Translations under genes and position numbers: made by a program
Notes under the pieces: model-generated
Database searches by the model: none
What the model saw: the letters and a program-made list of their open reading frames with translations, nothing else
What the model was told of the DNA's origin: nothing
DNA from: Ulota crispa
Lineage: Eukaryota > Streptophyta > Bryopsida > Orthotrichales > Orthotrichaceae
NCBI GenBank assembly: GCA_963920765.1
Contig: OY987246.1
Location: forward strand, 19,650,868-19,714,867
Reading direction: 5' to 3'
DNA: 64,000 nucleotides
Part shown: positions 1 to 12,097 of the stretch, piece by piece
How positions within the stretch are numbered: the stretch's first letter is position 1
How the letters are laid out: every line of letters begins with the position of its first letter

Positions 1-3000
1 AGCCTAAGCCCAACGGCACCACGAACGGTAATTATGTGCACCCTTTTCTTATCAACAAATTCACCCTTTTTTCTTCTTCTTTTCTACCCCTACTCATCAA
101 CAAAATCAGTTTTTATGACACTCATCACAGTTGTCAAATCTTGGTAGCTGGGTGAAAAAAACATAATCTAGCATGCAATTAAGAGCTACGACCATGCCAG
201 AAGATTTGACACCCTCTGTTTTTTACTCGAAGTTTTCATATATTCTAGAACCCTAGTAAGAGCAAAATTGCGCAGGGATTGAATACCATAATCATCTTAT
301 GGTTTGTCGAGGGACTTGCCCAAGGGCGGTGCAAAAAAATTGCAACCTTGAATCATAGCTCTTGCTCTTCCTCCTCTTCAATTGTAGTAAGATAGGATCG
401 TGCACTGAATGGGTTGTTGTCATTATTGCCATGTTCTGATCTGTAGGACAAGTGAAAGGCGCAACAAATGGAGCTGCCACAAATAGAAGACCTACAAAGG
501 GAAGCACAAACGGATTGGCAACGAGCAGATCTACAACTCCAGGGTTGATGAGCGACGTTTCCATTGGCAAAGTGAAGGGAGGTTTGAGCACGCAGGTGGT
601 GATTCCCAACGTGGAAGTGGCGAAGAGGGTGCTATTGCCTCCAGTGGATGTAAACCCCAAGTATGGGGAGCAGTCTCTTCGGGTGCTGCCTTCAGACGAA
701 GGGTTTAGTTGGGCCAAGGACGACTACAGTGCAACGAAACGGAACATCGACGTGTGGAACTTTGTGCTCACCTTGAGATCGAAGGTGTGGTTTTTGGACA
801 CCAAATGGACGTATGTCGGTGGCTTCACTGAGGAAAAGCAGGTCTGTGGCCTACTCTCACCTTACACAACATCACTCAATTTGTCCCTTTGCTTAACCTT
901 AAGAAGTGGATAAATTCTCCTGCATTTTTGTTTAGATTTGCAACTTTATCTTAAACCTCCCTAGTCTCTTCTTGCACTGCACTCGTGAAACATCGCTTAC
1001 TCTAAATGGCAAATAGCTGTACTTGTGCACGTGCTCTAGGGTACTACGTTTACATCAAACATGAACTTGGTGGTAAGGAAATGTTATGTGATTTTTTTAT
1101 GCCAAGCAGGGTTGTGAAACAATTAGGGTTTTTTTTGGTTACCTTCGTGTTGACAGTAATGGTGCAATCATGGCAGAAAGCAAGGCGGCGGAGCTTAGCT
1201 GTGTGGATTAGAGAGAAGATTTTGCAACTAGGACCCACATTTATCAAGCTTGGTCAACTTTCCTCCACTAGATCAGATCTCTTCCCAGCCGAGATTGTGG
1301 AGGAGCTAGCAAAGCTGCAGGTACTTTAATACTCACGTCTCTCCCTGCTTTTTAAATTTTCCTCCGGTTTCATCTGATTTGTTCCGCAAATCTCTCAATT
1401 AGTACGGAGAATGGGCTTAGTGGTTATTGCATATAAGGACCATTTTAAGTTGCTTAGATCGAAGTAGCTCATGCTTATAAGTTGGATTATCATCATGTGC
1501 AAATGTGCTTGGTGTACAAAATCTATTACATGTATGATGCTTTTGGTTGAGCAAAATGGTAGAATATGAAGAAATGTTGATATTCGTATGTGTCAAGGTT
1601 TAAGTGGCTCAAAGGGTTCTATGCATGGCTGAGATGCAGGATCGAGTCCCAGCATTTTCAGCAGAGAAAGCCATGTCTTTCATAGAGAAGGAGTTGGGGG
1701 CGCCAGTAAGTGCGTTATTTGCAGATTTTGAACGGCAGCCCATTGCTGCAGCAAGTCTTGGACAGGTTTGGACTTTTTTCTGGGTTTTTTTTATGAAGTG
1801 CCGGGAACTTAATCAGCTCCTGCCAATATCAATAGCTCTCAAATATCCTGAATTTTTTTACACTTATTGCTAAATTTTTACCTTCTTCACCCACCCTTAT
1901 TTGCTGCGAATTCCAGCGTGACTAGTTCGTGCAGTCCATTTCTCCCAACCTTTTTGGAAGCTTTTTTAATCTTTTTACAGTTTTTAATCTTCCTTTCGAT
2001 GGTCTTTTTTCTGCAGGTACATCGAGCAATTCTGCCCAATGGGGAGAGAGTCGTAGTGAAAGTTCAGAGACCTGGCCTCAAGAGATTGTTCGACATTGAT
2101 TTGGGTATGAACTTCTGCAATTCAACTGTCTTTTGCTTGTAAATTTTGGAAACTAATCTCGTTTGTCCTGTTTATTGTCTCTACCTCCAAAGCAATAGAT
2201 GAAGCAATGGTTTCAAATTGTAGAAAATTGTGAAGTCCAATGACAATGAGACACACGCTAACTCATCTTTCCAAAGAGACCTTTCTTCTTCTATCTAGTA
2301 GAGTTTTGATGTGTGGGTATGGAAGCCTTAGCACTCCAAGGTTGTTGAACAGAGTTTTTGCTAACTATTCAATTTTGTGAGGATTCATACTTAAGGACGT
2401 ATAGAAAAATAATGTGGAAATTATACATTTCCATCTGGGGTAGGCACTTGCAACTAGCTGTTTGTTGGTAAAAGCTAAGAGCTTGCATTTGGCATTGGAA
2501 ACCTGCAGGTAATTTGAAGGTGATAGCTCAGTATTTTCAAAACAGTGAATCCATGGGAGGTCCAACGAGGGACTGGCTTGGTATTTACGAGGAGTGTGCC
2601 ACGTAAGTAGATGTGACCTAGACTGAAGCCATATCTCCCTACCGCACTAAACATGGCGGTTTCTCCAACTTCTGTTCATGATTTGACCGATACTCATAAC
2701 ATTCTTCGTTAATTTTGGTGAAGTATCTAAGTTTTCTTATGTTTGGGAATATGACCGATAATCATCATGGGCGTGTTGGTTTGATCAACAGAATATTGTA
2801 TCAAGAAATTGATTACTTGAATGAAGGACGCAATGCAGATAGATTTCGGCGAGACTTTCGAAAGCAAAAGTGGGTTAAAGTACCTGTGAGTCACTCTTTC
2901 TTTCCAACTTCATGTGCTTACTTGTTCACGGTTGAATCAATTGAAGGCTGATGAGCTCACTTAGTAGAGACCATTCCCTTTACAAGCTTGTTTATTGTGC

Positions 3001-5998
3001 ATTTTGTGTACCTTAAAGCCTTTCTTTTATGAACAGCTGGAGTTCAGATTTTGAATCCAATAAGGAAATTTTGAAACTTGTGATGCGCAGCAAGTATTCT
3101 GGGATTATGCATCGCAAAAGGTGTTGACATTGGAATACTTACCTGGTAATGTTCTCATCCTTCTAATTTCAAATAAATTCTTAACCCTAAACCCATAAAC
3201 CCTAAACCAATTTGAACATGCATTCAATGGGAGGAGTACCCAGCGTTTTTGTTGTTGAAATAATAGACTGAAACAAAAGTCCTTCAGGGTAGTTTGTACA
3301 GTACTGTAGAGGACTCGGAGGAGGACATTCAGCATGTTTTAAGGTTTCTTCCTCCATTGAAGAAACCGTAGGGTTTATGATATATCCTACTTACGGTTTT
3401 AGTACAGGTGCCATATCTTTTTTCTATTTTAAATTTTTTTCCTTGAATTCTGAAGGTATAAAAGTTAACGACGTTGCGGTTCTGGATGCGGGCGGATTCG
3501 ACAAAGCGAAAACAGCAAGTCTTGCAATAGAAGCATATTTGATACAGGTGCTCAGTGGTTTCACTTTCACATTATGATCGCTGTCTTGATTGCAAACTCC
3601 ATCACCATCAGTTATGTAACAACTCTCATCGGTGGTGTTACAGATCTTGAGAACAGGCTTCTTCCATGCGGACCCTCACCCCGGTAACTTGGCTGTGGAT
3701 GTCGACGGCTCGCTTATCTACTACGACTTTGGAATGATGGGCGAAATCAAGTCGTTCACGAGAGAGAAGCTGCTTGAGATGTTCTATGCCGTGTATGAGA
3801 AAGATGCACAGAAAATCATTCAAGCCTTGGTCGCTCTTGGAGCGTTGGTGCCGACCGGAGACATGGGATCGGTCAGTTGCTGAACTTTGAGGAACAAGGT
3901 TTTAAGAAAAGAATAAAAAATAACAGGTTATATTGCATTGTTCTTTTTGTCTTGTTTGGGACGATGAAAGTGGAGAGATCTCGTCTTTCTTTTCCTACAA
4001 TTCAAGCATTTTTTTTCATTTTGAACAGGTCCGAAGGTCAGTGCAATATTTCTTGGATAACTTGATGGACCAAAAGCCTGATCAAGCTGCAACCTTCTCA
4101 GCTATAGGAGAGGTACGTTGTCCACGTTGAAGTTATTCGTCTCATTTAACCCATCTAGACCATGTTTCAGATTCTGAGAGCAGACTCTGTGACTTGCTTT
4201 TCAGGATTTATTTGCAATTGCGGTGGACCAACCGTTCCGATTCCCAGCTACATTCACGTTCGTGCTTCGTGCATTCTCCACATTAGAAGGTTTGTACGAA
4301 ATCCTGTAATCTTCTTGCAAACCTGCTTTCCTTTCAAGTGAATATCTAGCCTAGTTGGGAAGTGTATTCATGCTTGTTGCTACAAAAGCGTGGTTTGAAC
4401 CTTAAGAACTAACTTTTCGTGAATTGGCAGGAATTGGCAACACGCTGGACCCTGGGTTTTCGTTTGCAAAGATTGCTGCTCCTTATGCCCAGGTACGTAC
4501 CAACACTTTCGCAAGAAATATACCTTTTTTGTGGTTTTCATCTCCAGTGGGTATATGTTCCTGAACTGCTGAAGTCACATGATATTTGAGGTCATATGGG
4601 AACTTCTTTTGTACAATATTGGCCAGTTTTAGTGTGACATATGCAATGCTCTTAACTGAATCTGGTGATATACGAGGTGACCCTATTTGAACCTTTCACA
4701 ATGTTTCAATTTAAAATCATGGATTCTAAGTCAAATTTTACTTATATCGAGCATGCTATTGTGTGCTTTATCAGGAGTTGCTGGATACGCGAAATGGGCA
4801 GACGAGTGGATCACAGTATTTTGTTCAAGAGTTGCAGCGACAGGCAACTGATGTATGTTTCTGAATATCCTCAAGGCTTGAGTCTCTACTTTCGCCAGTC
4901 AAAATTTTGAACAATTTTTATGCTCTTTTAGCTTCTTTTGCTGAATGTACATGATGGTCATGTGTGCAGGCAAGAGATGCCGCAGTTGCCATGCCCTTGA
5001 GAGTGCAGCGTGTTGAGAAAATCATGCGGCAACTTGAAGCTGGTGATTTGAAGTTACGAGTGCGGAGTCTTGAGGTGACAATCCTTGCCAATGCTCCCAT
5101 CCAACACCAGATCTGTACTCGCTTTAGGCTCATCTCAGTTCCTTAACTTCTCACACTAATTTTACCTTGCAATGTTTGGGGAGTTTTTTCTTTTTTTCTT
5201 TTAATTTTTTTGGTTATATACTGTTCTTTAGAGCTTGTGAGAACTGACCCCTGGGGCGTGTGTGGTCAAAGGCGGAAAGGGCGGCGAGACGACAATCTGT
5301 AATGCAAATGGCGACTATCAATTCTCTATTTGTCGTGGGTTTAGCAAATATTGGAGTCACATTAAGTGCTGCTCAAGGCATCACCGCTGTGTCAAATTCT
5401 TCATTTGTTGGGGCTGGTAAGTGATCAAAACCTCGCCCCCCCCCCCCCCCCCCCCCCCTCCCCTTGTCTTTTAGCATTTTTGAGGATTTTGCATATTGGA
5501 TCTTTTTCTTTGCAGCTGCGAGTTCATGTAATGCTCAAATTCGGTATCAGATTGCTTCGTGTCATAATGAAACACATCACCTAGGTGCCTTTGTTGCTAT
5601 AACCCAAACTGAAAAAACATAGTAGAAAGTTAATTTTGGAAGCTAATAGTAACTTCTAAACCATGATTCTATTTTTCTAAGACAGGAGGGTATGAATTTC
5701 TTGTTGGTATATTGTATTACTCCACTTGAATATTTGGTTACTTTCGACTATGGAAATGGACATGGAACTCTTGACCATTAGGGCAGATTATAGGTTTATT
5801 TCTTGCTGTGTAAAGTTGCTGGTCACTGAACATACAAGCAAGCTCCTTGATAGATCAGTAGGTTTATGAAAGAATTAGATTTTGTGGCAACTTTTTCTTA
5901 ATTTTCATGCCACTGTGTGTGCAGCTGTGTTTTTGTTACTGTTGGGAAATAACGTGCGCCGGATTCGTAACCTGGACAAATTTGAGAAGATGATTTAG
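1..5998 (+). CDS. ABC1K8: ABC1K-family (UbiB/ADCK-like) atypical kinase, 3' portion, 17 exons
   Basis: Spliced gene entering from the left edge. Exons: 1-27, 447-841, 1177-1320, 1640-1765, 2017-2104, 2509-2602, 2792-2885, 3091-3145, 3456-3547, 3644-3871, 4029-4112, 4205-4289, 4431-4492, 4775-4852, 4970-5074, 5272-5416, 5925-5998. All introns are GT-AG and the frame stays open for 657 codons to TAG. Motifs in order: KxGQ block ([16 protein letters not shown]), alanine-rich loop replacing the usual Gly loop ([12 protein letters not shown]), ATP-binding Lys (VVVKVQRPG), QEID, catalytic loop HADPHPGN and metal-binding YDFG. After the kinase core come a helical region, a hydrophobic C-terminal segment and the tail LDKFEKMI. 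Known plant relatives are plastid proteins affecting prenyl-lipid metabolism, oxidative stress or iron balance. The choice of ABC1K8 over ABC1K7 is from memory. The first exons and any transit peptide lie outside the window; the visible N-terminus is Gly/Thr/Asn-rich. Confidence 0.93.
3181..3212. repeat. Telomere-like CCCTAAA motifs in ABC1K intron 8
   Basis: Three imperfect copies of the plant telomere heptamer CCCTAAA lie just inside the intron between exons 3091-3145 and 3456-3547, in the order TAACCCTAAACCC, then ATAAACCCTAAACC. This is either a telo-box-like motif or a short interstitial telomeric patch. It is too short to choose. Confidence 0.6.
5436..5458 (+). repeat. Poly-C homopolymer (23 C) in the penultimate ABC1K intron
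   Basis: An uninterrupted run of about 23 cytosines starts 20 nt after the donor site of the intron 5417-5924. The length may be affected by sequencing or assembly error. A second C-run of about 19 lies at 22975-22993. Confidence 0.85.
5515..5584 (+). other. Possible alternative acceptor and short alternative C-terminal exon of the ABC1K gene
   Basis: TTTCTTTGCAG ending at 5516 is a good pyrimidine-AG acceptor. Joined to exon 5272-5416 in the same phase it would encode a short unrelated tail rather than the conserved [10 protein letters not shown]...LDKFEKMI end, and would lose the last hydrophobic segment. The conserved ending uses the acceptor at 5924. Whether the upstream site is used cannot be told from sequence. 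Confidence 0.3.
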
Positions 5999-6170
5999 TG
6001 TGAACGAGGCATAGCTCTTGTTTCTGTAAAAGAAGTTTCTTCTGTAAATATTAAATGTCTGGCATGTCAGAGCAACCTGTTATTAGTAATCTCATTTTGT
6101 TCCTTATATTGTTAGCGTAGATTTGAAAAACCCCAAAATTCGGGTACACTCTTACTTAAGATCTAGGTTA

Positions 6171-6243
6171 TCCAAGTTACTGATGGTAACAACTGTTCTA
6201 AAATTTATAAACCAATGTTTTTAACAAGGATATGATTTCATAG
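6171..6243 (+). repeat. Direct repeat, copy 1 (with 8081-8151)
   Basis: About 70 nt just 3' of the ABC1K gene, starting CCAAGTTACTGATGGTAA and ending AGGATATGATTTC, reappears in the same orientation at about 8081-8151 with roughly a dozen differences. No terminal repeats were seen, so it may be a local duplication or part of an unrecognised dispersed repeat. Confidence 0.75.
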
Positions 6244-6882
6244 CATTTTTGAGTGTATGCCTCAAACATTTGTCAATGCATTGGATTTGATTTGGTCCAG
6301 TATCTTCAGGTTCATATTGAAAATCTTGCTTCGCTTACTCAATTTAATTTTACATCATGTATAATATCCATAGATTAGTGGATAGGGTGTGCGTTTTCCA
6401 TTTTTCCTGATAATATGTTTTACAAGGAAGTATTAGTTGTCAATGCTGGCTTTCTAACATTGAGTTTTATTTGTTGACAGTGGCAATGTGAATGGAGTAT
6501 GTTTTTTCAAGATTTTGGTATCATGAACAATTCAAACGTTTTGGTAACAGGAATAAGTCAAACGTGTTTAAAATGGTGAAAGGAGAGAAAACTTAACTTT
6601 TGTATTGCTTTACTTGTTTGTATTCTTGCTAGGGCCATGACAAAGTTGGATATTCTTGAGAAATTGCTCTTACATGCTTGAATCAATGATCAATGAGTCA
6701 TTAAAAGGAATTTTGAATTTTGTTTGTTGATTACTTTGGACTCATTAATTCCTTTCCTTTTGTCCTTAGTGTGTTTGCACATGAATTCATATAGAGTTAT
6801 CACAAAAGCATCACCTTTTCATGTGAGAGCTAATCTCAATTATCCTAGGAGCATTAAAAGTTTATTTATTAATATAAAATAA

Positions 6883-7032
6883 GGAGAATTTCATGGATGC
6901 CTCCGAAGTTTGCCATATTTTCATAGATACCCCTGCTTTTTCAGAAATTTCACAAGTACCCTTAGACCAAAATTTAAGCAGAGGTACCTATGAAAATATG
7001 GCAAACTTCAGGGGTACCCATGAAATTTTCCC
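6883..7032. mobile_element. Foldback MITE, probably Mutator-like
   Basis: 150 bp with inverted arms of about 55 bp (GGAGAATTTCATGG... paired with ...CCATGAAATTTTCCC) around a short centre. The flanks TATAAAATAA and TACAAAATAA match at 9 of 10 positions, consistent with a 9-10 bp target duplication as in Mutator-like elements. No coding potential. Confidence 0.75.
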
Positions 7033-7431
7033 TACAAAATAATACCCTCTTTCCCCACTGTTAGTGACAAAAAAAAACAAAAGTTCTATCTTTGTGAGTT
7101 TTGTCCACACAATTGTTTTTGAAATTTAATCAACTGATGCATCTCAAAGAACATTTTCATTGGTCACTTAATTAACAGTTACCAAGTAACATGATGCTTC
7201 AACAAGAGGAAAAATTAACAGCTAGATATTACAATAAATTGTTGTAGTTGACCAAAGCTTGAAATGATATTTCGGCATTACACGATCTTCCCTTTTATGC
7301 ACAAAGAAAGTACACACATACAGAGAAAGAATCATCCAGGTTAGAGATGGAGAAGTTTACCTGCAAAGGAAAACCGTTTTTCTGTGCAATTTCATTTAAA
7401 GTACTGTACATGTCATAAAAACGGTGTACCA

Positions 7432-7930
7432 CTACAGAGGCTGGTGGACACTACAGAGGCTCAGGGACACTCCAGATTTAAGAAAACTCATCTCAATATA
7501 GTGAGGAGATAACACCAGATTACCAATTGTACACAATTTTACCGGGTGCTCATCATCTTCAACATCTACACATTTCACTTTGTGAGATGCTTCTAAAGCG
7601 GGAGGCAGGTCTCGCAACAGAAATTCGGAACCAGTGCACCTGCATGTCTTGCATCGCACAAGAAAGCAGTAGTTAATGAGCCTGTGACACACCTGTAGTA
7701 TATCGCTAGAAGTACCGGAATTTCAAAAAAAATCAAGACTTTATTCACGGAATGAAAAAAAATGGCCTACTGTCTCTGAAAACGATGAAATGACTAATAA
7801 AACGGACTAACGAGAAAGGAAACTGTACACCAGCTTGAGCCTTGATGGAGTCAAAATAAATCTAACAAGCATTGTAACCAATTTCTCTACCTGATCTTTT
7901 TCCATTTTGATATCTGTCCAAAGAAGTCCC
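7432..7930 (-). other. Possible 3' part of a minus-strand transcript
   Basis: The minus strand has an 86-codon open frame (7432-7692) with no recognisable domain, downstream (in that direction) of an AATAAA at about 7738-7743 and of the hairpin at 8602-8742. The frame contains no motif I can name and may be chance. Listed only because base composition rises here relative to the flanking AT-rich DNA. Confidence 0.15.
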
Positions 7931-8080
7931 CACTCCCCCCATTCACGCAGTTACAAGCCAACATATCTATTTAAGAAATCTCAAAACTACTGCACCTGCT
8001 CCAAGTAACCACCACTCTCACAAGACAAATCTCTAAACAAGCAGCTCCCTTTCGTAAAATCGCAAGGGTTGCATGATGAA

Positions 8081-8151
8081 CCCAAGTTATTGATGGTAAT
8101 AACTATTCTCAAAATTATCAACCAGTGTTTTTAACAACGATATGATTTCTG
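8081..8151 (+). repeat. Direct repeat, copy 2 (with 6171-6243)
   Basis: Second copy of the roughly 70-bp repeat described at 6171. It abuts the start of the GC-richer island. Confidence 0.75.
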
Positions 8152-8601
8152 CCAAAATATCAACTAAAATGACCCTTTCATATAGAAAAATGCCAAAACT
8201 TGCCTGCTCAAAATGGAATAGACAAACAAGTCACCTACCAAACTTATCAGGCTTCGATTCAAATCACCGTTCCGTACGTGCGGTACAACCGCTGACGACG
8301 ATAGCCAAAATAAACTTGAAACATTTTAGTGACATAGTTGATGATCCCAAAGTTTTGACACAGTTAACTGACGATCTGAGTCCACCTTGAATGGATCCAT
8401 GTGGGGTCAAGACTGTCACGTTCCGGTCCCTAAGAGACAGATACTGAGCACGTGGAGCAAGTTAGAACGGTGTTCACAAATTCAGCACTTCGAAAGGCAA
8501 ATCAAAAGAGAAGTACTTACAGTCGGCCATGTCCTTCGACTCCTTCCGAACAAGCCATCAATTTGACGATGCTAACCACACAATCGTCTCTAACTTTCCA
8601 A

Positions 8602-8742
8602 CCTTGGCCAAGGTCTCAGGCCTACAATGCCGTCTTTAACAATAAACAAGCCAAAACAGAATCATATTCTGGCGAGTCAGACAGATTGCGCTGCAGGCAA
8701 ACTGCTGTAGGTGGCATTGTAGATCTAAGATCTCGTCCAAGG
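8602..8742. ncRNA. Candidate miRNA-like hairpin, locus 1
   Basis: A 30-nt left arm (8602-8631, CCTTGGCC...CTACAATGCC) is the imperfect reverse complement of the right arm (8713-8742, GGCATTGTAG...CCAAGG), with seven differences of which six are transitions, and a loop of about 80 nt. The right arm shares GTGGCATTGTAGATCTAAGA (8711-8730) exactly with the hairpin at 20361-20457. If the minus strand is transcribed, the product UCUUAGAUCUACAAUGCCAC would start with U. I do not recognise it as a known miRNA family. Strand and expression are unknown. Confidence 0.45.
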
Positions 8743-9194
8743 AAGAATCTTTGTGCACTCGCGCTTCTCAGCCATAATAACTCTTGGGCCTGATCTTTCT
8801 GTGGACCACAACACAAAACATTACAGCACAATGAAATATGCCCTGCATACCTTAACTGCTAATAAGCTAAACATTAGTATGTGCATGCAGCAGGTATTGA
8901 GTACAATCTCCCCACTTGCACTGCATATCTTGGCTACCGACACAAGAACTATTAGCAATCGTGTGCAGCTGTCTGTACGGTGAAGACTGCGAAGATCAGG
9001 ATGTCGGTGGTGGTGAAAACCTCCGTGACCCAGACAACACTCTCGAGAGAAGGAGAACACGTGTCGTCAGCGCCGAGTCTAAACAAGGCTCTTCAAAACG
9101 CCATCGCCATTACCAAACTCAAGCCTTGGAGATGGCAAAACACTTCTCCCAGCACAATCTTCCTCTTCAGACAAGTTGCCTGAGTCGAGAATAG

Positions 9195-9228
9195 GGAGTG
9201 AGTGAGTGAGTGAGTGAGTGAGTGAGGG
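9195..9228 (+). repeat. GAGT tetranucleotide microsatellite
   Basis: About eight consecutive GAGT units followed by GAGGGAG. Confidence 0.95.
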
Positions 9229-9780
9229 AGCTCCTTAGGAACTGAAGAGGATTTCTATTTTGTGAGCTTCTGATGATCGTATTTATTGACCCTCGTGGGC
9301 ATTGTCGCCACTGCCACGATCTCCGCTTTGCCAAGAGATTTCTATGAAAAGAATCTGACGCTGATGCCGGCAGGATTGGTTGGAATGGGCTAGAAACTCA
9401 ACCTCAAGTGCACATGCAACAGGCCGGTTGCAGGCCGGCTGCATAGTTGCATGGCTGCGGCGCTAGCGGTGGTTCTCCACCACAGAATCTGATGCCACAT
9501 CATCAGTTCGCAGGGGCAGTGGCCCCAATCTGCTGTGTGGTCAGTGGTCCTCCTGAGCAGATTCGCTCAAAGCCTCAAACGCGAAGTGGGGCCATCCACA
9601 AGTTCAAGTGAATGAAATTCATCCAATAGGATGCATTCAGAAAAGAAAGTGAGGAAAACTAACTTGTAGTGACGAGAGATATGCATCATGTTATAGAGTA
9701 CAGAGCTTGGAGGAAAATTGGGATTGTTTTGACTCCTCATGGTAAACTTATCCCCTCTGCACTAACATTAGAGAACATAT

Positions 9781-10202
9781 GAACCCTCCACAAGGCCCTT
9801 AAGAATGGTCTCTCTAACATTTATTGGGTCTAGAGTGGGTACATTAAAAGCACGTGTGAATAGTCTCTACCTTGTATGACGTACATCACTAAAACTATGA
9901 ATAGAAAATGGCAATTTAGTACTATGTCATAATTTCTTAAATATTCTCCTACTATTGTACACAATCATAATTAATGTTACCCTCACAAGTACTAGGTTAA
10001 AGGTTTTAATATGGAGAAAAAGAACCATGATAATATGTACATGTAATTGTGACACCCAATGAAAATTGGACATGCTAAAGTGAGCCATGATTGAACTCAA
10101 AAGCATAGTAGGGTGTAAGGAATTTATTTTGTCCCAGAGTACAAATTAAAACAATTAAGGAGACCCCTTGAAAGGGATTCTTAGGGGCTTTGTAGAGGGC
10201 TC
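9781..10202. mobile_element. TIR element, GAGCCCTC family, copy 1
   Basis: The ends GAACCCTCCACAAGGCCCTT and AAGCCCCTAAGAATCCC (read on the opposite strand after GAGCCCTCTACA) form imperfect inverted repeats of about 30 bp, 422 bp apart. The same terminal motif occurs at 23551-24251. The flanks share only ATAT, so the target duplication and superfamily are unresolved. No ORF. Confidence 0.55.
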
Positions 10203-10469
10203 ATATTTTCTTTAATGATATTGCGTTTAGGTTGCGTCATGCTAATTTCTTGACATTTTACACTACATGAATACTTACTGATAGTAGAGTAATTTTCAAT
10301 AATAATTACTGCAACTTTTAAAGGGCCTGACAAATAACAAACTAGCAACATTTAGGTCATAAATCATGTAAAATTCTAGTATTTAGATATTTTGTAGTTA
10401 CATGCATCTCTAAGTGGCCAAGCAATGAGTCATAAGGTAACTTGGACTCAAGGTAAGACACCCTAATAG

Positions 10470-10840
10470 TTAAGGCAACCGAAATGCAGTATTTAGCATA
10501 CGTGAGAATGTCCCCTCTCTATGTTCCTGAGAGACTTGTAAACAACGATTGCATAGGGCTTTGGTTACAAAGCGTGAGTTTCGATGAATGCAAACCTTTC
10601 GAGTGGATTGAGAGATTTGTCCAGAAGGCATGATCAGGGTACTGTTCGCTTGTTGGGTAACTTTTGGCATTGAAGTGGTCACTTGCATTGACAAAGCATT
10701 CCAAAGCTTTGCTGGACTAGTTCCTTTTTCAATAAGTCATGCCGATATTGAAGCTGCCTGGGGGGTCAGAGAGACTGTGGAAACTCGTCCTCGGGTTCAG
10801 ATCACCGAGGGACATGAAGCATAAATCGCAAAAAACTTGA
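10470..10840 (+). pseudogene. Possible gene fragment of unknown identity
   Basis: A less AT-rich patch holds two short plus-strand frames: about 50 codons ending near 10632 (contains VPERLVNNDCIGLWLQSV) and the frame 10630-10824 (contains DKAFQSFAGLVPFSIS). Neither resembles a family I can name. No clear splice context joins them. It could be a captured or decayed exon, or chance. Confidence 0.2.
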
Positions 10841-11159
10841 TGGCGACAGTTTGAACAACTCATGTATGAAGAAGCCACAATCCAATACATCTGAAGAAGC
10901 TTACGCTTTCTATGCGGATTTTGGTATCTCAAGATATAATTATTTCTTCAAGGCGAGGCTGAAACGCAATACCCAGTAGCATATGCTTAAATTCTGCTCT
11001 GATCATAAAGCTGGGAAATTTGTACAGAGTATAGGGAAACATGTACCAATTCTAGAGCAAGGTTACCGAATGGATCACACAAGGCACATGCATCACTCAA
11101 AGACATGTTAAAATGTTGTCAATGCTTCGTGTGGTCAAACAAAATAAAGACATACAAGT

Positions 11160-11690
11160 AATCTCAAACAAGATGATCACGCCAAATCTCTTTTGTCATG
11201 CTTGATGAAGAGCTTCCATGGTTGACTACCTTTTTGTTGCTTCCTTTTTAGCTCTTGGAATTTACCTTTAGTTTCAATTAGAGAAACGTGGAAAAACTCA
11301 CTAGTGCAATCATCCAAGTCCCCTAAGGCATGGGCAATATAATATTGTAGTGTGGCCCTCCAATAATCTATGGTGCAACACATAAGTCTCTTGAAATAAA
11401 AATATAAACTCCAAGTAGAAGCTTGTGAATAGAGAGCCATTTTGGCACTTGTAGCTTAGCAAAGACAATTCTAAGATAAAGCTGGCACATGAGTATTATT
11501 TTGTAGGCCATTGCAATCAATCATTGCGGATCCAACACGTTTCGTAATTGCACAATGGCAACATTTATCTAAACATACTTGATAGCTGTTTGTTGATGAG
11601 CAATCTTTTGCAAAGATGACAATGATATAATGTTTGAGGTTAATGGTTATATCTACCAATTATTGTTGCCACTCAATGTTAAAAATTCTC
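11160..11690 (-). pseudogene. Possible decayed coding sequence
   Basis: Two adjacent minus-strand frames of 87 and 62 codons (11177-11440 and 11471-11659) lie in an otherwise non-coding stretch. The first ends in a Lys-rich segment (KGKFQELKRKQQKGSQPWK). The second contains several Cys and His residues. I recognise no domain. A transposon-related remnant is possible. Confidence 0.2.
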
Positions 11691-11706
11691 ATTTGAATTG
11701 TATGTT

Positions 11707-12097
11707 GGGAATTGATATGTGTACCACACCCTTTCAATTATTGTACCACACTCCAAAGTAAACTTTAGATTTCTACCATCAAAAAGTTGAATTTGAGAAT
11801 TTGGAATTCAGATTTGGGCTTAGAGACCATGATTTAGTCTAGAACCATAAAAAAAAGTTGCAGTTCAACAACACCCAATGAAAAAGTTTAGCTAGGGAAA
11901 AAAGTGTTACTTTATTTTTGTTTGCAAAAAATGTAAGCTTTTTCATTGGGTGTTGTTGAATTGCAACTTTTTTTTTATTGTTCTAGACTAAATCATGGCC
12001 TCTAAGTTCAAATATGAATTCCAAATTTTCAAATTCAGCTTTTTGATGGTAGAAATCTAAAGTTTACTCTAGGAGTGTGGTACACATTTCAATTCCC
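11707..12097. mobile_element. Mutator-like foldback MITE (9-bp TSD)
   Basis: A 391-bp near-palindrome whose ends are GGGAATTGATATGTGTACCA and its complement. It is flanked by the perfect 9-bp duplication TTGTATGTT at 11698-11706 and 12098-12106. The left arm has an extra 22 bp that repeats the GTACCACAC motif. The core is related to the centre of the larger element 12955-14092. The 9-bp duplication and long inverted arms fit Mutator-like elements. Confidence 0.88.

Larger units (their letters stand above)
8160..9600. other. GC-richer island without a recognisable protein
   Basis: Composition is clearly less AT-rich than the surroundings. Short open frames occur on both strands but overlap each other and show no known domain, so a non-coding transcript or a promoter-type region is more likely than a protein gene. 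It contains the miRNA-like hairpin 8602-8742 and a GAGT microsatellite at about 9195-9228. Confidence 0.5.

Noticed and set aside
9545-9570. GGTCCTCCTGAGCA resembling part of a miR390 target site
   Set aside because: Only the central bases match. There is no second site and no tasiRNA-like interval.
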